A DNA stretch of 64,000 bases from Bacteroidota bacterium (lineage in GTDB: Bacteria > Bacteroidota > Bacteroidia > Chitinophagales > LD1). Location of the stretch: the NCBI GenBank assembly GCA_947479455.1, contig CANJZE010000019.1, forward strand, positions 31,807-95,806, given 5' to 3'. The notes under the pieces are model-generated. The model did not search any database. It saw only the letters and a program-made list of their open reading frames with translations, and was not told the DNA's origin. Of the stretch, positions 54,155 through 63,276 are shown one piece after another (the stretch's first letter is position 1; every line of letters starts with the position of its first letter). The position numbers were made by a program, and so were the translations under genes.

Positions 54155-55339
54155 TTATGCTACTGCCACTTCGAGATTGCTTTCAGCTTCTGCAAATTTC
54201 TTTTCGGTAACAGAGTGAACCGAAATCATTGATTTCTTTCCAACCATAATTTCTACCAGTTTTTTCATGCGCGCAAAAACACTTTCCTGCAAGTATGGCA
54301 CACCATATTTTTCGCACAGTTGTTTTATGCGTGGTTGATACTGCTGGTATTTCAGCAATGGCAAATCGGGAAACAGATGATGTTCAATTTGATAGTTCAG
54401 CCAGCCGTGCATGAAATCTATTCGATCGTTTCCACAAGGATAATTTACCGAGCCTACCACCTGCCGAATGTAAAACTCATTGATGTCGCGCGTTCTGCTT
54501 TCGTAGCGGAACACATCATCGCCCGCATGATTGGGTGCAATGATGATGAAGGTGTGAATGTTTGTAATCAACTCGGCTAAAAGCGAATTGAGCAAAACAT
54601 AAAAGCAAGCCGTTGTGCCAAACGGCAAAAACAAAAGCGGAATAAACACAAAACGAATTCCGATATAAGGCAACATACACTGCACCCAAAATTCAAGCGA
54701 GCGTTTACTAAATGGCAACAACAATTCAGAGCCCGGAAAATTTCCATTCTCTTTAATATCGTCTTTCACTCCTGCCTTTTTATTTCTGTTTTTCTGAAAA
54801 ATCCAAAACGTGTTGGGCGCGTAGTAAGTGAATTTCCAGGTGCACATAAAAAACGCAACCGCGATATATTTGAAGAAAGCAGGAACTTTTGACTGACGAA
54901 TCAATTCAATATTGCGCTCTACTAAATCAGGGTCGGTAATTTCACCGGTATGATAATGATGCAAAACATTGTGTTCGTGTTTCCATGCATCGGGGTGCAT
55001 CCAATCGAGCCAATCAATAAATCTTCTTTTGCCGCTGGCAAAACCAGCACTTTGATAACGCGGAGGGCAAGGCACTTTATCATAACCCTTATGCCCTACA
55101 TGGTGCATCATAATCGTCCAGCGCGTTGCATTGCCCTGACTAATTAGAAAAGCAGAAATAGGATTTGGAAAAAGCGGAGCAGTTGCGTAACCAATGATGG
55201 AACAGATTCTTCCCCACCATTCAATTTTTTTCAAGTGACGAAAATCTTCTTCGCCAATATTGGAATCAATTTCTGCGCGAAGCAATTTCAATTCGCGCGC
55301 AAAACCTGCAGCATCAATTTGAGCAAGAGAATTATTCAT
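54155..55339 (-). CDS. Membrane fatty acid desaturase
   Basis: 394 residues. The three His boxes of the FADS/DesA type are visible: HHVGHKGYD (~78), HEHNVLHHYH (~118) and NYQIEHHLFPD (~315). Several membrane spans lie between them. It inserts double bonds in acyl chains and would adjust membrane fluidity; the acyl position cannot be read. The gene is minus strand, with its 5' end beside an inverted-repeat element (55396-55500) and an M29 aminopeptidase gene further upstream. Confidence 0.9.
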   Translation of the reverse strand: MNNSLAQIDAAGFARELKLLRAEIDSNIGEEDFRHLKKIEWWGRICSIIGYATAPLFPNPISAFLISQGNATRWTIMMHHVGHKGYDKVPCPPRYQSAGFASGKRRFIDWLDWMHPDAWKHEHNVLHHYHTGEITDPDLVERNIELIRQSKVPAFFKYIAVAFFMCTWKFTYYAPNTFWIFQKNRNKKAGVKDDIKENGNFPGSELLLPFSKRSLEFWVQCMLPYIGIRFVFIPLLFLPFGTTACFYVLLNSLLAELITNIHTFIIIAPNHAGDDVFRYESRTRDINEFYIRQVVGSVNYPCGNDRIDFMHGWLNYQIEHHLFPDLPLLKYQQYQPRIKQLCEKYGVPYLQESVFARMKKLVEIMVGKKSMISVHSVTEKKFAEAESNLEVAVA

Positions 55340-55395
55340 GTGCGCAAAATATTTATCAAGGAGAATACAACTTGCTTTTTATTTCCACATCCGTG

Positions 55396-55500
55396 AAATG
55401 GAATAATGGAATGGTGGAATGATGGAGGTGTTTCATTCCGTGGTTCTTTGCGGGAAAGAGAGGTTTTAATTTTCCAATTTTCCATCATTCCATTATTCCA
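55396..55500. repeat. Inverted-repeat element made of TGGAAT words
   Basis: The left arm TGGAATAATGGAATG (55397-55411 region) recurs as its reverse complement CATTCCATTATTCCA at ~55486-55500. Both are built from GGAATxATGG words. The ~105-nt element lies in the 202-bp gap between the desaturase start and the aminopeptidase stop. It could fold into a long hairpin and looks like a dispersed repeat. Confidence 0.75.
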
Positions 55501-55541
55501 AAAACCCTATTGGCAGAAACATTGTAGTAATAAACCGACTC

Positions 55542-56648
55542 TCAAATAAGAAACACGCCATTCTCATAAATCTTCACACCATCTGCAATTATCTGTCCAC
55601 CGTTTTTCATATCGGTAATCATATCCCAATGCACGGTTGATTCATTCTTGCCGCCACACTGATGATAACTTTGCCCAACTGCCATGTGAATACTGCCGCC
55701 AATTTTTTCATCGAACAAAATATTTCTTGAGGTGCGTTGAATATTATAGTTAGTTCCTACAGCTACTTCACCAAATCTGCGCGCGCCTTCAATCGAAAAA
55801 ACTTTGTCCAACACTTCGTTTCCTATTTCTGCATTCCACGAAATAATTTCTCCATCTTTTACTTCGAGCGTAACACCGCCTACATCTTTACCCATGTAAA
55901 TAGTGGGGTAGTTGAAATAAATTTTTCCGTTCACGCTGTCTTCAATGGGCGCAGAAAAAACTTCACCGCTTGGCATGTTCGCGCGACCATCGCTGTTAAT
56001 CCAAGTTCTGCCTTTCACTGAAAAGGAAATATCAATGTTGTTGCCGAGGTATTGAACTTTGTCGGCTTTGTTCAAATAGTCCACATATACCTGTTGTGTT
56101 TTGCGAACCTCCAGCCATTTATCAACCGGATTTTCTTCGAACAGATTACAACTTTGATAAACGAAGTGTTCGTATTCTTCCATCGTCATGCGCGCATCAT
56201 CGGCACCTGCTTGTGTGGGATACTGACACAAACATCTGCGCATACTTCCGTTGCCGGTTCGCTCGAAATAAATTTTGTTGATTTCCTGTTGTGCTTTTTG
56301 ATGGAGCTTAAACTTGGTTACATCAGCGGCTTCTTTTTCATCATCGCCTTTTTCAAACGGTGCGCGAATATTTAAGTAGCAATCAAAATTCTCCATGATG
56401 TATTTACGCATCGGGTTCACCCACGAGAGTTGATGCGCTTCACCAAATTGCAAAACCAAATCGTTCACGCCTTGCAACTCAATATTAAAAACAGGAATGC
56501 CACCGGCTATGTAAATTTCTTTCGCTACTTCACGTAGCAATGGCTCGGCTAAGTAAGAGGAGTTGATGTACACTTTATCATCCTTCTTTACAGCCAAACA
56601 ATAGTTGACTAAGAGCTTCGCATATTTTTCCCGAATCAAGTTCGACAT
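55542..56648 (-). CDS. Aminopeptidase, M29 (AmpS/thermophilic) family
   Basis: 368 residues, normal for M29. Family features include the N-terminal LIREKYAKLLVNYCLAVKKDDKVYINSS, the Rossmann-like half, and C-terminal metal-ligand motifs in the order EVFSAPIEDSVNG, GARRFGEVAVGTN, IHMAVGQSY and STVHWDMITDM. The E/E/H/H/H/D set of the family looks complete. It is a dinuclear metal aminopeptidase of the cytosol. Co-oriented with the desaturase but separated by a palindromic element. Confidence 0.9.
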   Translation of the reverse strand: MSNLIREKYAKLLVNYCLAVKKDDKVYINSSYLAEPLLREVAKEIYIAGGIPVFNIELQGVNDLVLQFGEAHQLSWVNPMRKYIMENFDCYLNIRAPFEKGDDEKEAADVTKFKLHQKAQQEINKIYFERTGNGSMRRCLCQYPTQAGADDARMTMEEYEHFVYQSCNLFEENPVDKWLEVRKTQQVYVDYLNKADKVQYLGNNIDISFSVKGRTWINSDGRANMPSGEVFSAPIEDSVNGKIYFNYPTIYMGKDVGGVTLEVKDGEIISWNAEIGNEVLDKVFSIEGARRFGEVAVGTNYNIQRTSRNILFDEKIGGSIHMAVGQSYHQCGGKNESTVHWDMITDMKNGGQIIADGVKIYENGVFLI

Positions 56649-56659
56649 AAATAAATTTT

Positions 56660-56682
56660 AGCCCCCACCCCCCGAAGGGGGC
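56660..56682. repeat. GC-rich palindromic element in divergent spacer
   Basis: GCCCCC...GGGGGC with an internal CCCCCGAAGGGGG hairpin lies just upstream of the aminopeptidase start. It is GC-rich within an AT-rich spacer and is of the same class as the elements at 7011 and 61113. Confidence 0.65.
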
Positions 56683-56763
56683 TTTAGGGAAATTCTTAAA
56701 TATTTTATTTGTGCAAATAAAGAAAACTCTTTAGTCCACCATTCATCAAAACAGAATCCTGAA

Positions 56764-57270
56764 ATGAAACAATATGAAACTTTGAAACAAGAATCACGCA
56801 AATCGAAATACATGCGCATGGCATTTAATTTCTGGCCATGCATTTGGTGCACGGGAGGAAAAGTAGAATTCATAGCCGGTGATTTTAAAGAACTGCATGT
56901 AAGTTTGAAGTTGAACATCCGCACACGCAATCGCGTGGGCACAGTTTACGGAGGAAGTATTTATTCTTCTATTGACCCGTATTTTATGTTGCTGTTTATG
57001 GAAGTGCTAGGTAAAAATTATGTGGTGTGGGACAAAGGTGCGAGCATGAAATTCATTCGTCCGATTCTGAATAAAGTGAAATGTCAATTCTTAATTACCG
57101 ATGAATTGGTTGAAACAGTAAAACAAAAAGTGGTTGAACAAGGCGAATACATTTTTGAATTGCCTTTGAAGTATGAGGACGAAGAAGGAAAAGTGTACGC
57201 TACGTTTACCAAAACAGTTTATGTGGCGAGTAAGGAATTTTATAAGAAGAAGTTGGAGGCCAGGAAATAG
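56764..57270 (+). CDS. DUF4442 hotdog-fold thioesterase-like protein
   Basis: 168 residues. The hotdog pattern is visible: FNFWPCIWCTGGKVEFIAGDFKELHVSLKLNIRTRNRVGTVYGGSIYSSIDPYFMLL, where VGTVYGGS aligns with the 'H-G-G' helix of PaaI-like thioesterases, followed by KFIRPIL and FTKTVYVASKEF. It is predicted to act on acyl-CoA or acyl-ACP. Divergent from the aminopeptidase. Confidence 0.85.
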   Translation: MKQYETLKQESRKSKYMRMAFNFWPCIWCTGGKVEFIAGDFKELHVSLKLNIRTRNRVGTVYGGSIYSSIDPYFMLLFMEVLGKNYVVWDKGASMKFIRPILNKVKCQFLITDELVETVKQKVVEQGEYIFELPLKYEDEEGKVYATFTKTVYVASKEFYKKKLEARK

Positions 57271-57311
57271 TTTTACGCAAATTATTCAACAACAATTTTT
57301 AAATTCGAATA

Positions 57312-57560
57312 ATGGAAACACTCACCTTTACCTCACGCTCTAAACACAAAATGAATTTGCTGGCACAGTTGGCAAAAGAAATGGGGGTTACCACTAGCAG
57401 AGAACCAGAATTGACCGATGAAGACATGGCGTTGCCACGCGCCAAACCCACACAAAAACAAATTGACCAATGGTTAGCTAAGGGCGATGGTGATGAAGAA
57501 TATACCAGTCAGGAAGTTTTAGCTATTGTGAAAAGGAACTTAGCGAGAGCAAAAAAGTAA
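57312..57560 (+). CDS. Probable antitoxin
   Basis: 82 residues, start METLTFTSRSKHKMNLLAQLAKEMGVTTSREPELTDEDMALPRAKPTQ. It is small, charged, with a likely short DNA-binding or toxin-binding region at each end. No clear named family, but it is located 3 nt upstream of a ParE-like gene, as in antitoxin-toxin pairs. Confidence 0.65.
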   Translation: METLTFTSRSKHKMNLLAQLAKEMGVTTSREPELTDEDMALPRAKPTQKQIDQWLAKGDGDEEYTSQEVLAIVKRNLARAKK

Positions 57561-57563
57561 GCA

Positions 57564-57848
57564 ATGAAACTTGTTTATAGAAAAGGAGCGCTAAAAGCCA
57601 TTGATAAAGTTGCCGCATTTGTAGAGAGCAAAAATACCGTGGGAAGTGGAAGTCGTTGGGCGGAGAAAATTGTTATGAAAATAGAATCGCTTGCTTCATC
57701 AAAAGCAAAGTTTGCGGTTTGTAAACACGCGTCACTTGCCAAATATCAATATCGTTGTTACGCCTATAATGATTGGGTAATTGCATTTTTAATTGCCGAT
57801 AAAAAGTTTGAGGTGTGTAGAATAGTTTGGGGTGCATTGTTGCATTAA
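57564..57848 (+). CDS. ParE/RelE-like toxin
   Basis: 94 residues. It has a ParE-like shape: an N-terminal KLVYRKGALKAIDKVAAFVESKNTVGSGSRWAEKIVMKIESLAS (helical hairpin after a short strand) and C-terminal strands YQYRCYAYNDWVIAFLIADKKFEVCRIVWGALL. Conserved catalytic residues of mRNA-cleaving members are not obvious, so it may be of the ParE subtype. Coupled to the upstream antitoxin gene. Confidence 0.75.
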   Translation: MKLVYRKGALKAIDKVAAFVESKNTVGSGSRWAEKIVMKIESLASSKAKFAVCKHASLAKYQYRCYAYNDWVIAFLIADKKFEVCRIVWGALLH

Positions 57849-57885
57849 TTTCTATTCTATCTACGCAAACGTATTTTAGCTACCC

Positions 57886-60648
57886 ATGAAAAACCGCCTT
57901 CTCCAACTTTTAAATATTCGAACTGATGAAGCGTGGTTGGTCACGAATCTTTTTTGGCTACAGTTTTTTCAGGGAGTAGGAGTTGCCATTTTTAATACCG
58001 TTGCGTTCGCGCTTTTTCTCGAAAAGTTTGATGTGCTTGAACTGCCGAAGGTTTATTTGTTTGCCGCACTTTTACTTTGGGTGGCGGGCTTTGTTTACAG
58101 TAAAGTAGAGCATGCGCTTTCTATAAAACATTTAGTGCCGCTCATTATTTCATTTGTAGCGGGAAGCATATTTCTGTTTCGTTTTCAGTATTCGCCAAAC
58201 AACAGTCCATGGTTTTTGTTTCTAATGTTTAGCTGGTACTATGTTATTTACCTGTTGAGCAATCTCGAATTTTGGGGACTTGCCGCTTTGCAATTTGATA
58301 TTCGTCAAAGCAAAAGACTGTTCGGTATGATTGGCGCGGGGGATATTCCAGCCAAGCTGATTGGTTACTCAGCCGTGCCGGTGCTCATTAAATTTTTCAA
58401 CAACGAAAACATGTTGGTGTTTTCGGGTGTGTCAATTTTGTGTTCGCTCATTTTTTATTTCCGGTTAAAAGCAGCGGGCAAAATGGATGTGCAAGTAGCG
58501 CACGAACATACACACACGCATACGCATGAACACGCCACGGTAAACATTCGCGACATTGTAAAAAGTTTTTTTGGAAACAGAATGATTGCCTTCGTTGCAC
58601 TGCTTTCTTTCATTGTGGTGGTCTGTGTTACCATTATTAGCTTCTCGTTCTATTCTGAAATAAAACACGAGATGCACAGCGATGAACAACTCGCCAGTTT
58701 CATTGCCATGTTTTATGCAGGCGGAAGAATCTTTGCCATATTCATTCGCTTGATTCTTACCGGCCGGTTGACAAATATTCTCGGCACCAAAGGGTCATTG
58801 CTTATCAGTCCGATTATTTTATTTCTGTTTCTTATCAGCATTATGGCGCTGCCATTTTTTACACACAACCACCATGTGGTGCTTTATTTTTTCGGTTTAA
58901 TGGCCATCATTACCGAAGTTTTAAAAACGAGTTTGCAGGACCCCGTTTTTCTTTCGCTCATGCAACCGCTCTCTTCTAATTTGCGATTGAAAGGACACAC
59001 GATTGTAAAAGGAGTAATGGACCCCTTCGCACTTGCGTTCAGCGGCTTCATGCTTTTCTCCTTGCTAAAACTTTCGGGCAAAGTTGATTTGTTTTTGCTC
59101 AGCTATTTGCTTTTCACACTCATCATTGTTTGGGTCGTTATGATTTTTGTGGTCGATAGAGAATACATACGTACGTTAGTTACCGCACTCGATAAACGCT
59201 ATTCGGTAGGGAATGAAATTGATTTAAGCGATGACAAAACAAAAGGTGTTTTACTCGAAAAAATTTCGAATGGCGAAAGAGGCGAAGCCATTTACATTCT
59301 GAATTTGATTGAAAAAAAATATAGCGAGGAGCAACAAGAGTTGGTGCTCAAAGCCATTCAGCACCCTGCCAAAGAAGTAAGTATGGAAGCCATTCGGTTG
59401 GCGGAACGCAAAAAAATTCTTGCGGCACTTCCGCAAATTGAAGCACTGATTGAAGCACGAACCGACACCGAACTTTTGCCCGAAGCGGTGAAAGCTAAAT
59501 GTATGTTAGAGGCAGATGAACTGGAAAACCTCGATGTGTTTGTGGAAGATAAAGACCACCGCTTAATGAAAGCGGCCATTACCGGTTTAATGACGAGCGG
59601 TGGAATTAGTGCAGTGGTTACAGCGGGGCAACGACTGCTTCAGCTCATTGCTTCGCCTGTTGCGGCCGAACGGAAAATGGCGGCAGAAATTATTGGTGAA
59701 CTGGGCGTGCAATCTTTTTATAAACCACTACTCGAATTATTGAAAGACGAAAATCAAGAGGTCGCAGCAGTCGCTATTGTTGCTTCGGGCAAGGTGAAAA
59801 ACGAACGATTGATGCATCCGCTAATGCAAATGTTTTTGAGGCACAAAAATCAAAAGCTGATTGTAGATGCGTTTTACGAAGCAGGGGATATGTGTTTGAA
59901 AGAAATCAAACACGCGTTAACTCACGAAACACTTACGCGCCAACAACAATCAAAATTTATTTTGCTGTGCGGGCGCATTGGTTCAGAGCAGGCCACAAAA
60001 ATTTTAGATGAGTTGGTTTGGAAAACACCCGCACTACGCAGCGATATTTTTCACGCACTTCACCTTTGCGAATTCAAATTGCATTTGCACAATCGCGCAC
60101 AGCATGTTGACCTCATGAATCATTACATACACGCTGCCACACGCATTATTTTTATGGTAAAGGAAATGGAGAATAAAAAAACAACAAAAGTTTTAGCCGA
60201 TGCACTTTTACTGGAGCTAAATGAAATTCGCGATTCGTTGCTCCTGCTTTTTTCGTTTGTCTACGACCGCGAAAAAATGATAAAAGCAAAAAGCGCATTC
60301 AATATGAAGAAGAAAGAAAGCATTGCCAACGCGCTTGAGGTAATTGAAATTGAAGTGCCCAAAGAAATTTCACTCAAGTTCAATAAACTTTTTGAACCGG
60401 GTTCTGTAGTCGAAAAATGTAACCACTTGCAGTTGGACTTTAAAGAACAGTTGACTTACGAAAAAGTTATTGACGATATTTTGAACAATCATCATCACCA
60501 TTTTCACCGCTGGACAAAAGCCGCGGCTTTGCACTCAGTTATTTTTTATAAAGGAACAGAGAAAAGAAAATGGTTAGAGAAAGCGAAAAATGAAAATGAT
60601 ATATTGCTTACAGAAACGGCAGAGAAAGTGCTGTTTGAAATGAAATAA
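57886..60648 (+). CDS. Nucleotide-transporter (NTT/Tlc)-like MFS protein with HEAT-repeat domain
   Basis: 920 residues. The N-terminal ~430 residues contain about 12 hydrophobic segments and resemble ATP:ADP antiporter-like (NTT/Tlc) and related MFS proteins (NLFWLQFFQGVGVAIFNTVAFALFLEKF, LFGMIGAGDIPAKLIG). A His-rich loop (VAHEHTHTHTHEHATV, ~203-218) sits between segments 6 and 7 and may bind metal. From ~450 to ~880 are HEAT-like repeats in the cytoplasm (AIQHPAKEVSMEAIRLAERKKILAALPQIEALI, AAEIIGELGVQSFYKPLLELLKDENQEVAAVAIVASGKV). A cyclic-nucleotide-binding gene starts 3 nt after the stop. In some bacteria the same domains are fused. The transported substrate is unknown. Confidence 0.85.
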   Translation: MKNRLLQLLNIRTDEAWLVTNLFWLQFFQGVGVAIFNTVAFALFLEKFDVLELPKVYLFAALLLWVAGFVYSKVEHALSIKHLVPLIISFVAGSIFLFRFQYSPNNSPWFLFLMFSWYYVIYLLSNLEFWGLAALQFDIRQSKRLFGMIGAGDIPAKLIGYSAVPVLIKFFNNENMLVFSGVSILCSLIFYFRLKAAGKMDVQVAHEHTHTHTHEHATVNIRDIVKSFFGNRMIAFVALLSFIVVVCVTIISFSFYSEIKHEMHSDEQLASFIAMFYAGGRIFAIFIRLILTGRLTNILGTKGSLLISPIILFLFLISIMALPFFTHNHHVVLYFFGLMAIITEVLKTSLQDPVFLSLMQPLSSNLRLKGHTIVKGVMDPFALAFSGFMLFSLLKLSGKVDLFLLSYLLFTLIIVWVVMIFVVDREYIRTLVTALDKRYSVGNEIDLSDDKTKGVLLEKISNGERGEAIYILNLIEKKYSEEQQELVLKAIQHPAKEVSMEAIRLAERKKILAALPQIEALIEARTDTELLPEAVKAKCMLEADELENLDVFVEDKDHRLMKAAITGLMTSGGISAVVTAGQRLLQLIASPVAAERKMAAEIIGELGVQSFYKPLLELLKDENQEVAAVAIVASGKVKNERLMHPLMQMFLRHKNQKLIVDAFYEAGDMCLKEIKHALTHETLTRQQQSKFILLCGRIGSEQATKILDELVWKTPALRSDIFHALHLCEFKLHLHNRAQHVDLMNHYIHAATRIIFMVKEMENKKTTKVLADALLLELNEIRDSLLLLFSFVYDREKMIKAKSAFNMKKKESIANALEVIEIEVPKEISLKFNKLFEPGSVVEKCNHLQLDFKEQLTYEKVIDDILNNHHHHFHRWTKAAALHSVIFYKGTEKRKWLEKAKNENDILLTETAEKVLFEMK

Positions 60649-60650
60649 GA

Positions 60651-61112
60651 ATGTCCACGAACAACACCGAACAACGCCTCTTGCTTATCGAAAAAGTTCT
60701 TCTCCTCAAATCGCTTTCGATTTTTGAAGAAACGCCCGAAACTGTTTTGGCTGAGCTTGCCGAAATTTTAGAAGAAGAAGAGTTTGAAAAAGGGCAGAAC
60801 ATTTTTGAAGCTGGCGAAGAAGCGCATTGCATGTATATTATTTTTAAGGGCGAGGTGCGCATTCACAAAGGCGACCACACCTTTGCCATATTAAAGGAAA
60901 GCGATTTTTTTGGTGAGCTTTCTATGCTCGATACCGAAACCCGTTCGGCAAGTGCAACTACAACCACCGAAGCATTTCTTTTAAAAATAGATCAGGAACC
61001 TTTCTATGAACTAATGGAAAGCCGCATTGAAGTGGCTAAGGGAATTATTAAAACCCTTTGCAAACGTCTCAAAGCCATGAATGAAAAATCGGTGAAACAC
61101 GCGGAGAAGTAG
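60651..61112 (+). CDS. Cyclic-nucleotide-binding domain protein
   Basis: 153 residues. The cNMP-binding fold covers nearly the whole protein (LLLKSLSIFEETPETVLAELAEILEEEEFEKGQNIFEAGEEAHCMYIIFKGEVRIHKG). The phosphate-binding cassette reads FGELSMLDTETRSASATT, close to the FGE...R.A consensus. There is no HTH domain, so it is a stand-alone sensor rather than a Crp-type regulator. It is linked by a 2-nt gap to the NTT/HEAT protein and probably regulates it by direct contact. Confidence 0.9.
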   Translation: MSTNNTEQRLLLIEKVLLLKSLSIFEETPETVLAELAEILEEEEFEKGQNIFEAGEEAHCMYIIFKGEVRIHKGDHTFAILKESDFFGELSMLDTETRSASATTTTEAFLLKIDQEPFYELMESRIEVAKGIIKTLCKRLKAMNEKSVKHAEK

Positions 61113-61196
61113 TACCCACCCCTTGTCCACCTGCGGTGGACGTTCCCCTCCCTACTCTGTAGAGAGGGCGCTTCGCGCAGCGAAGTGGGGTGGGTA
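61113..61196. repeat. Nested palindromic element
   Basis: The outer arms TACCCACCCC (61113-61122) and GGGGTGGGTA (61187-61196) are perfect complements. Inside are the hairpins GTCCACC-TGC-GGTGGAC, CCCTC...GAGGG and CGCTTCGCGCAGCG. The element starts directly after the cNMP gene stop and is far richer in GC than its surroundings. It may act as a terminator or mobile repeat; no T-run follows. Confidence 0.75.
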
Positions 61197-61319
61197 GAAC
61201 CAAATTGTTTCAAATTCACCCCGCTTCCCCACAAAACCCGCATTGTTTCTCACCTAATAAGGGTCTTGGCTATTGACTATCCTTCATGCTTCGAGTATTT
61301 TACTACCAAAGCACTCTGA

Positions 61320-62843
61320 ATGAAAAAATTACTTCACCTGACCATCGCGCTGATTCCTGCCATCAGCTTCGCACAAAATGAGTTTAATAACCGGGGCGAC
61401 CTCTATTTACAACAAGGTGCATTGCTTCATGTACAAGGCGCTTTTGTAAACGATGGCGGTACCGTAAAAAATGACGGCATCATTGAAGTAGATGGCGATT
61501 TTGAAAACAAAGCAGGTTCCGTTTTTGGAACGCATACCGATATAACTTCGCAAGAACGTGCCGTTAAATTTACCGGCAGCGGAACCCAGACTATTAAAGG
61601 CGACCTCACCAACTCGCCATTCTATAACCTTATTATTGATAAAGCTTCGCCTACTTCAGAAGTAGAAATGCAAACCGCGGTAAACGTTAGAGGCTCCTTG
61701 ATTTTCGGAACAAATACCGTTGCCGCTACTTATGCCAGCACCACGCCCCAAACCAACCATAACAATAAGGGCATGCTTAAAACGTACAGCGGAAGTGCTG
61801 AATACTTGCTTACCATTATAAATAGTAGGCTCGATGCTATTGCCGGTTATGCGCCTATGGTCATTAACGGCAACCCAACTACTGCTTATATTCTTACCAA
61901 AGGCACACGCGGAAACAGCGAAGGAGGACTGGCGCGTTTAATTGGAAAAACTACTGGTTACGACTATCCTATTGGTACCGTGGAGAATGGATTTAACGGA
62001 GTTCGAATCAATTTCAAAACCCTTCCGGCCGGAGGTGGCTTTGTGCGCGGAAAATTTAATGATGGAACGGATGATGCAAACGGTTTTGCCGGAGTAATTG
62101 CGCCACAGTGCAGCGGATGCAGTGCCACCAATCCTACACCTAACGATAGAGGCTACAGCAATTATTTTTCTGCCGGTCCATGTAACGGTGCGCCCCAATG
62201 GTTTACCGCCTCTAATAGCATTACCAACCATGGCTACTGGAGTTTTGCAGCCGATACTAACGACAAAAGCTATTCGTATGTTGTAGAAACTTTCCCCAAC
62301 TCTTTTTCGAATGCCAATGAAAACGTGGATATGATGAGAACCATTAAATATGATGCAGCTTACGGCTATAACCCTTCGGCTGAAGTATGGAACGGTTTTA
62401 TGGATAGTGTTTCTGCATCAACAGATTTGTTACAGTATTCTCGCAACAGCGGAACTTGTTATGCAGGTGATGGAGTTGCGGGAGGAAAGTACATAGGTAT
62501 GAACACTCATTTTTCTATGAGCAGTGGTATAGCTTCTAATGGTAATGTGTTGTCGGCTGGTGTGGTTAATGATGGCGGATCTGTGTTCACTATCAGCGAA
62601 CCTATGCCTAATCCTGCCGTAAATAGTAGCAAATTGGTTATTACTACTTCTGTTTCTCGTGCCGTTACCGTTAAGCTGGTAGATATGATTGGCCGCGAGA
62701 TTTCTTCGTCTTCTTATGCTTTAGTTTCCGGAGCCAATACAATTGACTTCAACCTTTCTTTGTTGGCAAACGGAACCTACAATACTGTAGTGGTAGCCGA
62801 TGCTCAAATTTTTTCTAAAAAATTATTTGTGTCTAATAACTAA
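61320..62843 (+). CDS. T9SS-exported protein of unknown function
   Basis: 507 residues with signal peptide MKKLLHLTIALIPAISFAQ. Residues ~20-130 show a repeated short-beta pattern typical of Bacteroidota 'polymorphic outer membrane/parallel-beta' surface proteins (GTVKNDGIIEVDGDFENKAGSVFG, GTQTIKGDLTNSPFYNLIIDKAS). The middle is Gly/Asn/Tyr-rich, and a cysteine-rich turn occurs near residue 262 (PQCSGCSATNPTPND). A sorting-domain-like end reads SEPMPNPAVNSSKLVITTSVSRAVTVKLVDMIGRE...ANGTYNTVVVADAQIFSKKLFVSN. A terminator follows. Confidence 0.8.
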   Translation: MKKLLHLTIALIPAISFAQNEFNNRGDLYLQQGALLHVQGAFVNDGGTVKNDGIIEVDGDFENKAGSVFGTHTDITSQERAVKFTGSGTQTIKGDLTNSPFYNLIIDKASPTSEVEMQTAVNVRGSLIFGTNTVAATYASTTPQTNHNNKGMLKTYSGSAEYLLTIINSRLDAIAGYAPMVINGNPTTAYILTKGTRGNSEGGLARLIGKTTGYDYPIGTVENGFNGVRINFKTLPAGGGFVRGKFNDGTDDANGFAGVIAPQCSGCSATNPTPNDRGYSNYFSAGPCNGAPQWFTASNSITNHGYWSFAADTNDKSYSYVVETFPNSFSNANENVDMMRTIKYDAAYGYNPSAEVWNGFMDSVSASTDLLQYSRNSGTCYAGDGVAGGKYIGMNTHFSMSSGIASNGNVLSAGVVNDGGSVFTISEPMPNPAVNSSKLVITTSVSRAVTVKLVDMIGREISSSSYALVSGANTIDFNLSLLANGTYNTVVVADAQIFSKKLFVSNN

Positions 62844-63093
62844 TCCTGTTTTCTTTTGTTTTAAAGGGGGCTTGTAGCCCTCTTTTTTTATGCCTGTTTC
62901 TTAAGTATACGAAGGGGTTTCATTTTTGTTACAAGGTTTCAAAACTTTTCTCAAAATATTTTCGATCTCTATTTTCAGCCCGTTGTTCGTTATCTTTTTA
63001 GAAGTTGCGTTCATGGTTTAGTATACGGCAATGAGCTGCTGATTGTTGCAGTTTTTCATAGAGGAATTAAATAAGTTGTGAGATGAAAAACCG
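62844..63093. other. Intergenic region without recognised genes
   Basis: Apart from the terminator above, this 250-bp region contains no good start-stop open frame with coding signs and no repeat that I could recognise. Confidence 0.5.
62865..62889 (+). terminator. Rho-independent terminator of the T9SS gene at 61320
   Basis: AGGGGGCT-TGT-AGCCCTCT forms an 8-bp stem (with G-U) followed by TTTTTTT, 22 nt after the stop. Confidence 0.8.
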
Positions 63094-63276
63094 CTATGCA
63101 GCTTTTTTAAGAGAAGTTTTTTTCGCTTTGAGCAAACCCGTTTTCTCCGATAGTTTTTGCAGCTGTTTGAACTTGCGCTCGGACAGTAACACACTATCTG
63201 CCTCCACCTTTTCTATCTGCTTGTCAGATATGTTTATGTTGCTAAGATGGTCTTGTTTTTTATTTTTTATTTTCAT
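63094..63276 (-). CDS. brnA: BrnA-like antitoxin
   Basis: 60 residues from ATG 63276 (MKIKNKKQDHLSNINISDKQIEKVE). The extra codons upstream to 63315 lie inside the toxin gene and are unlikely. It is charged, with an acidic middle (KVEADSVLLSERKFKQLQKLSEKTGLLKAKKTSLKKAA). It follows BrnT with a 17-nt overlap (63260-63276), the usual brnT-brnA gene order. Confidence 0.7.
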   Translation of the reverse strand: MKIKNKKQDHLSNINISDKQIEKVEADSVLLSERKFKQLQKLSEKTGLLKAKKTSLKKAA

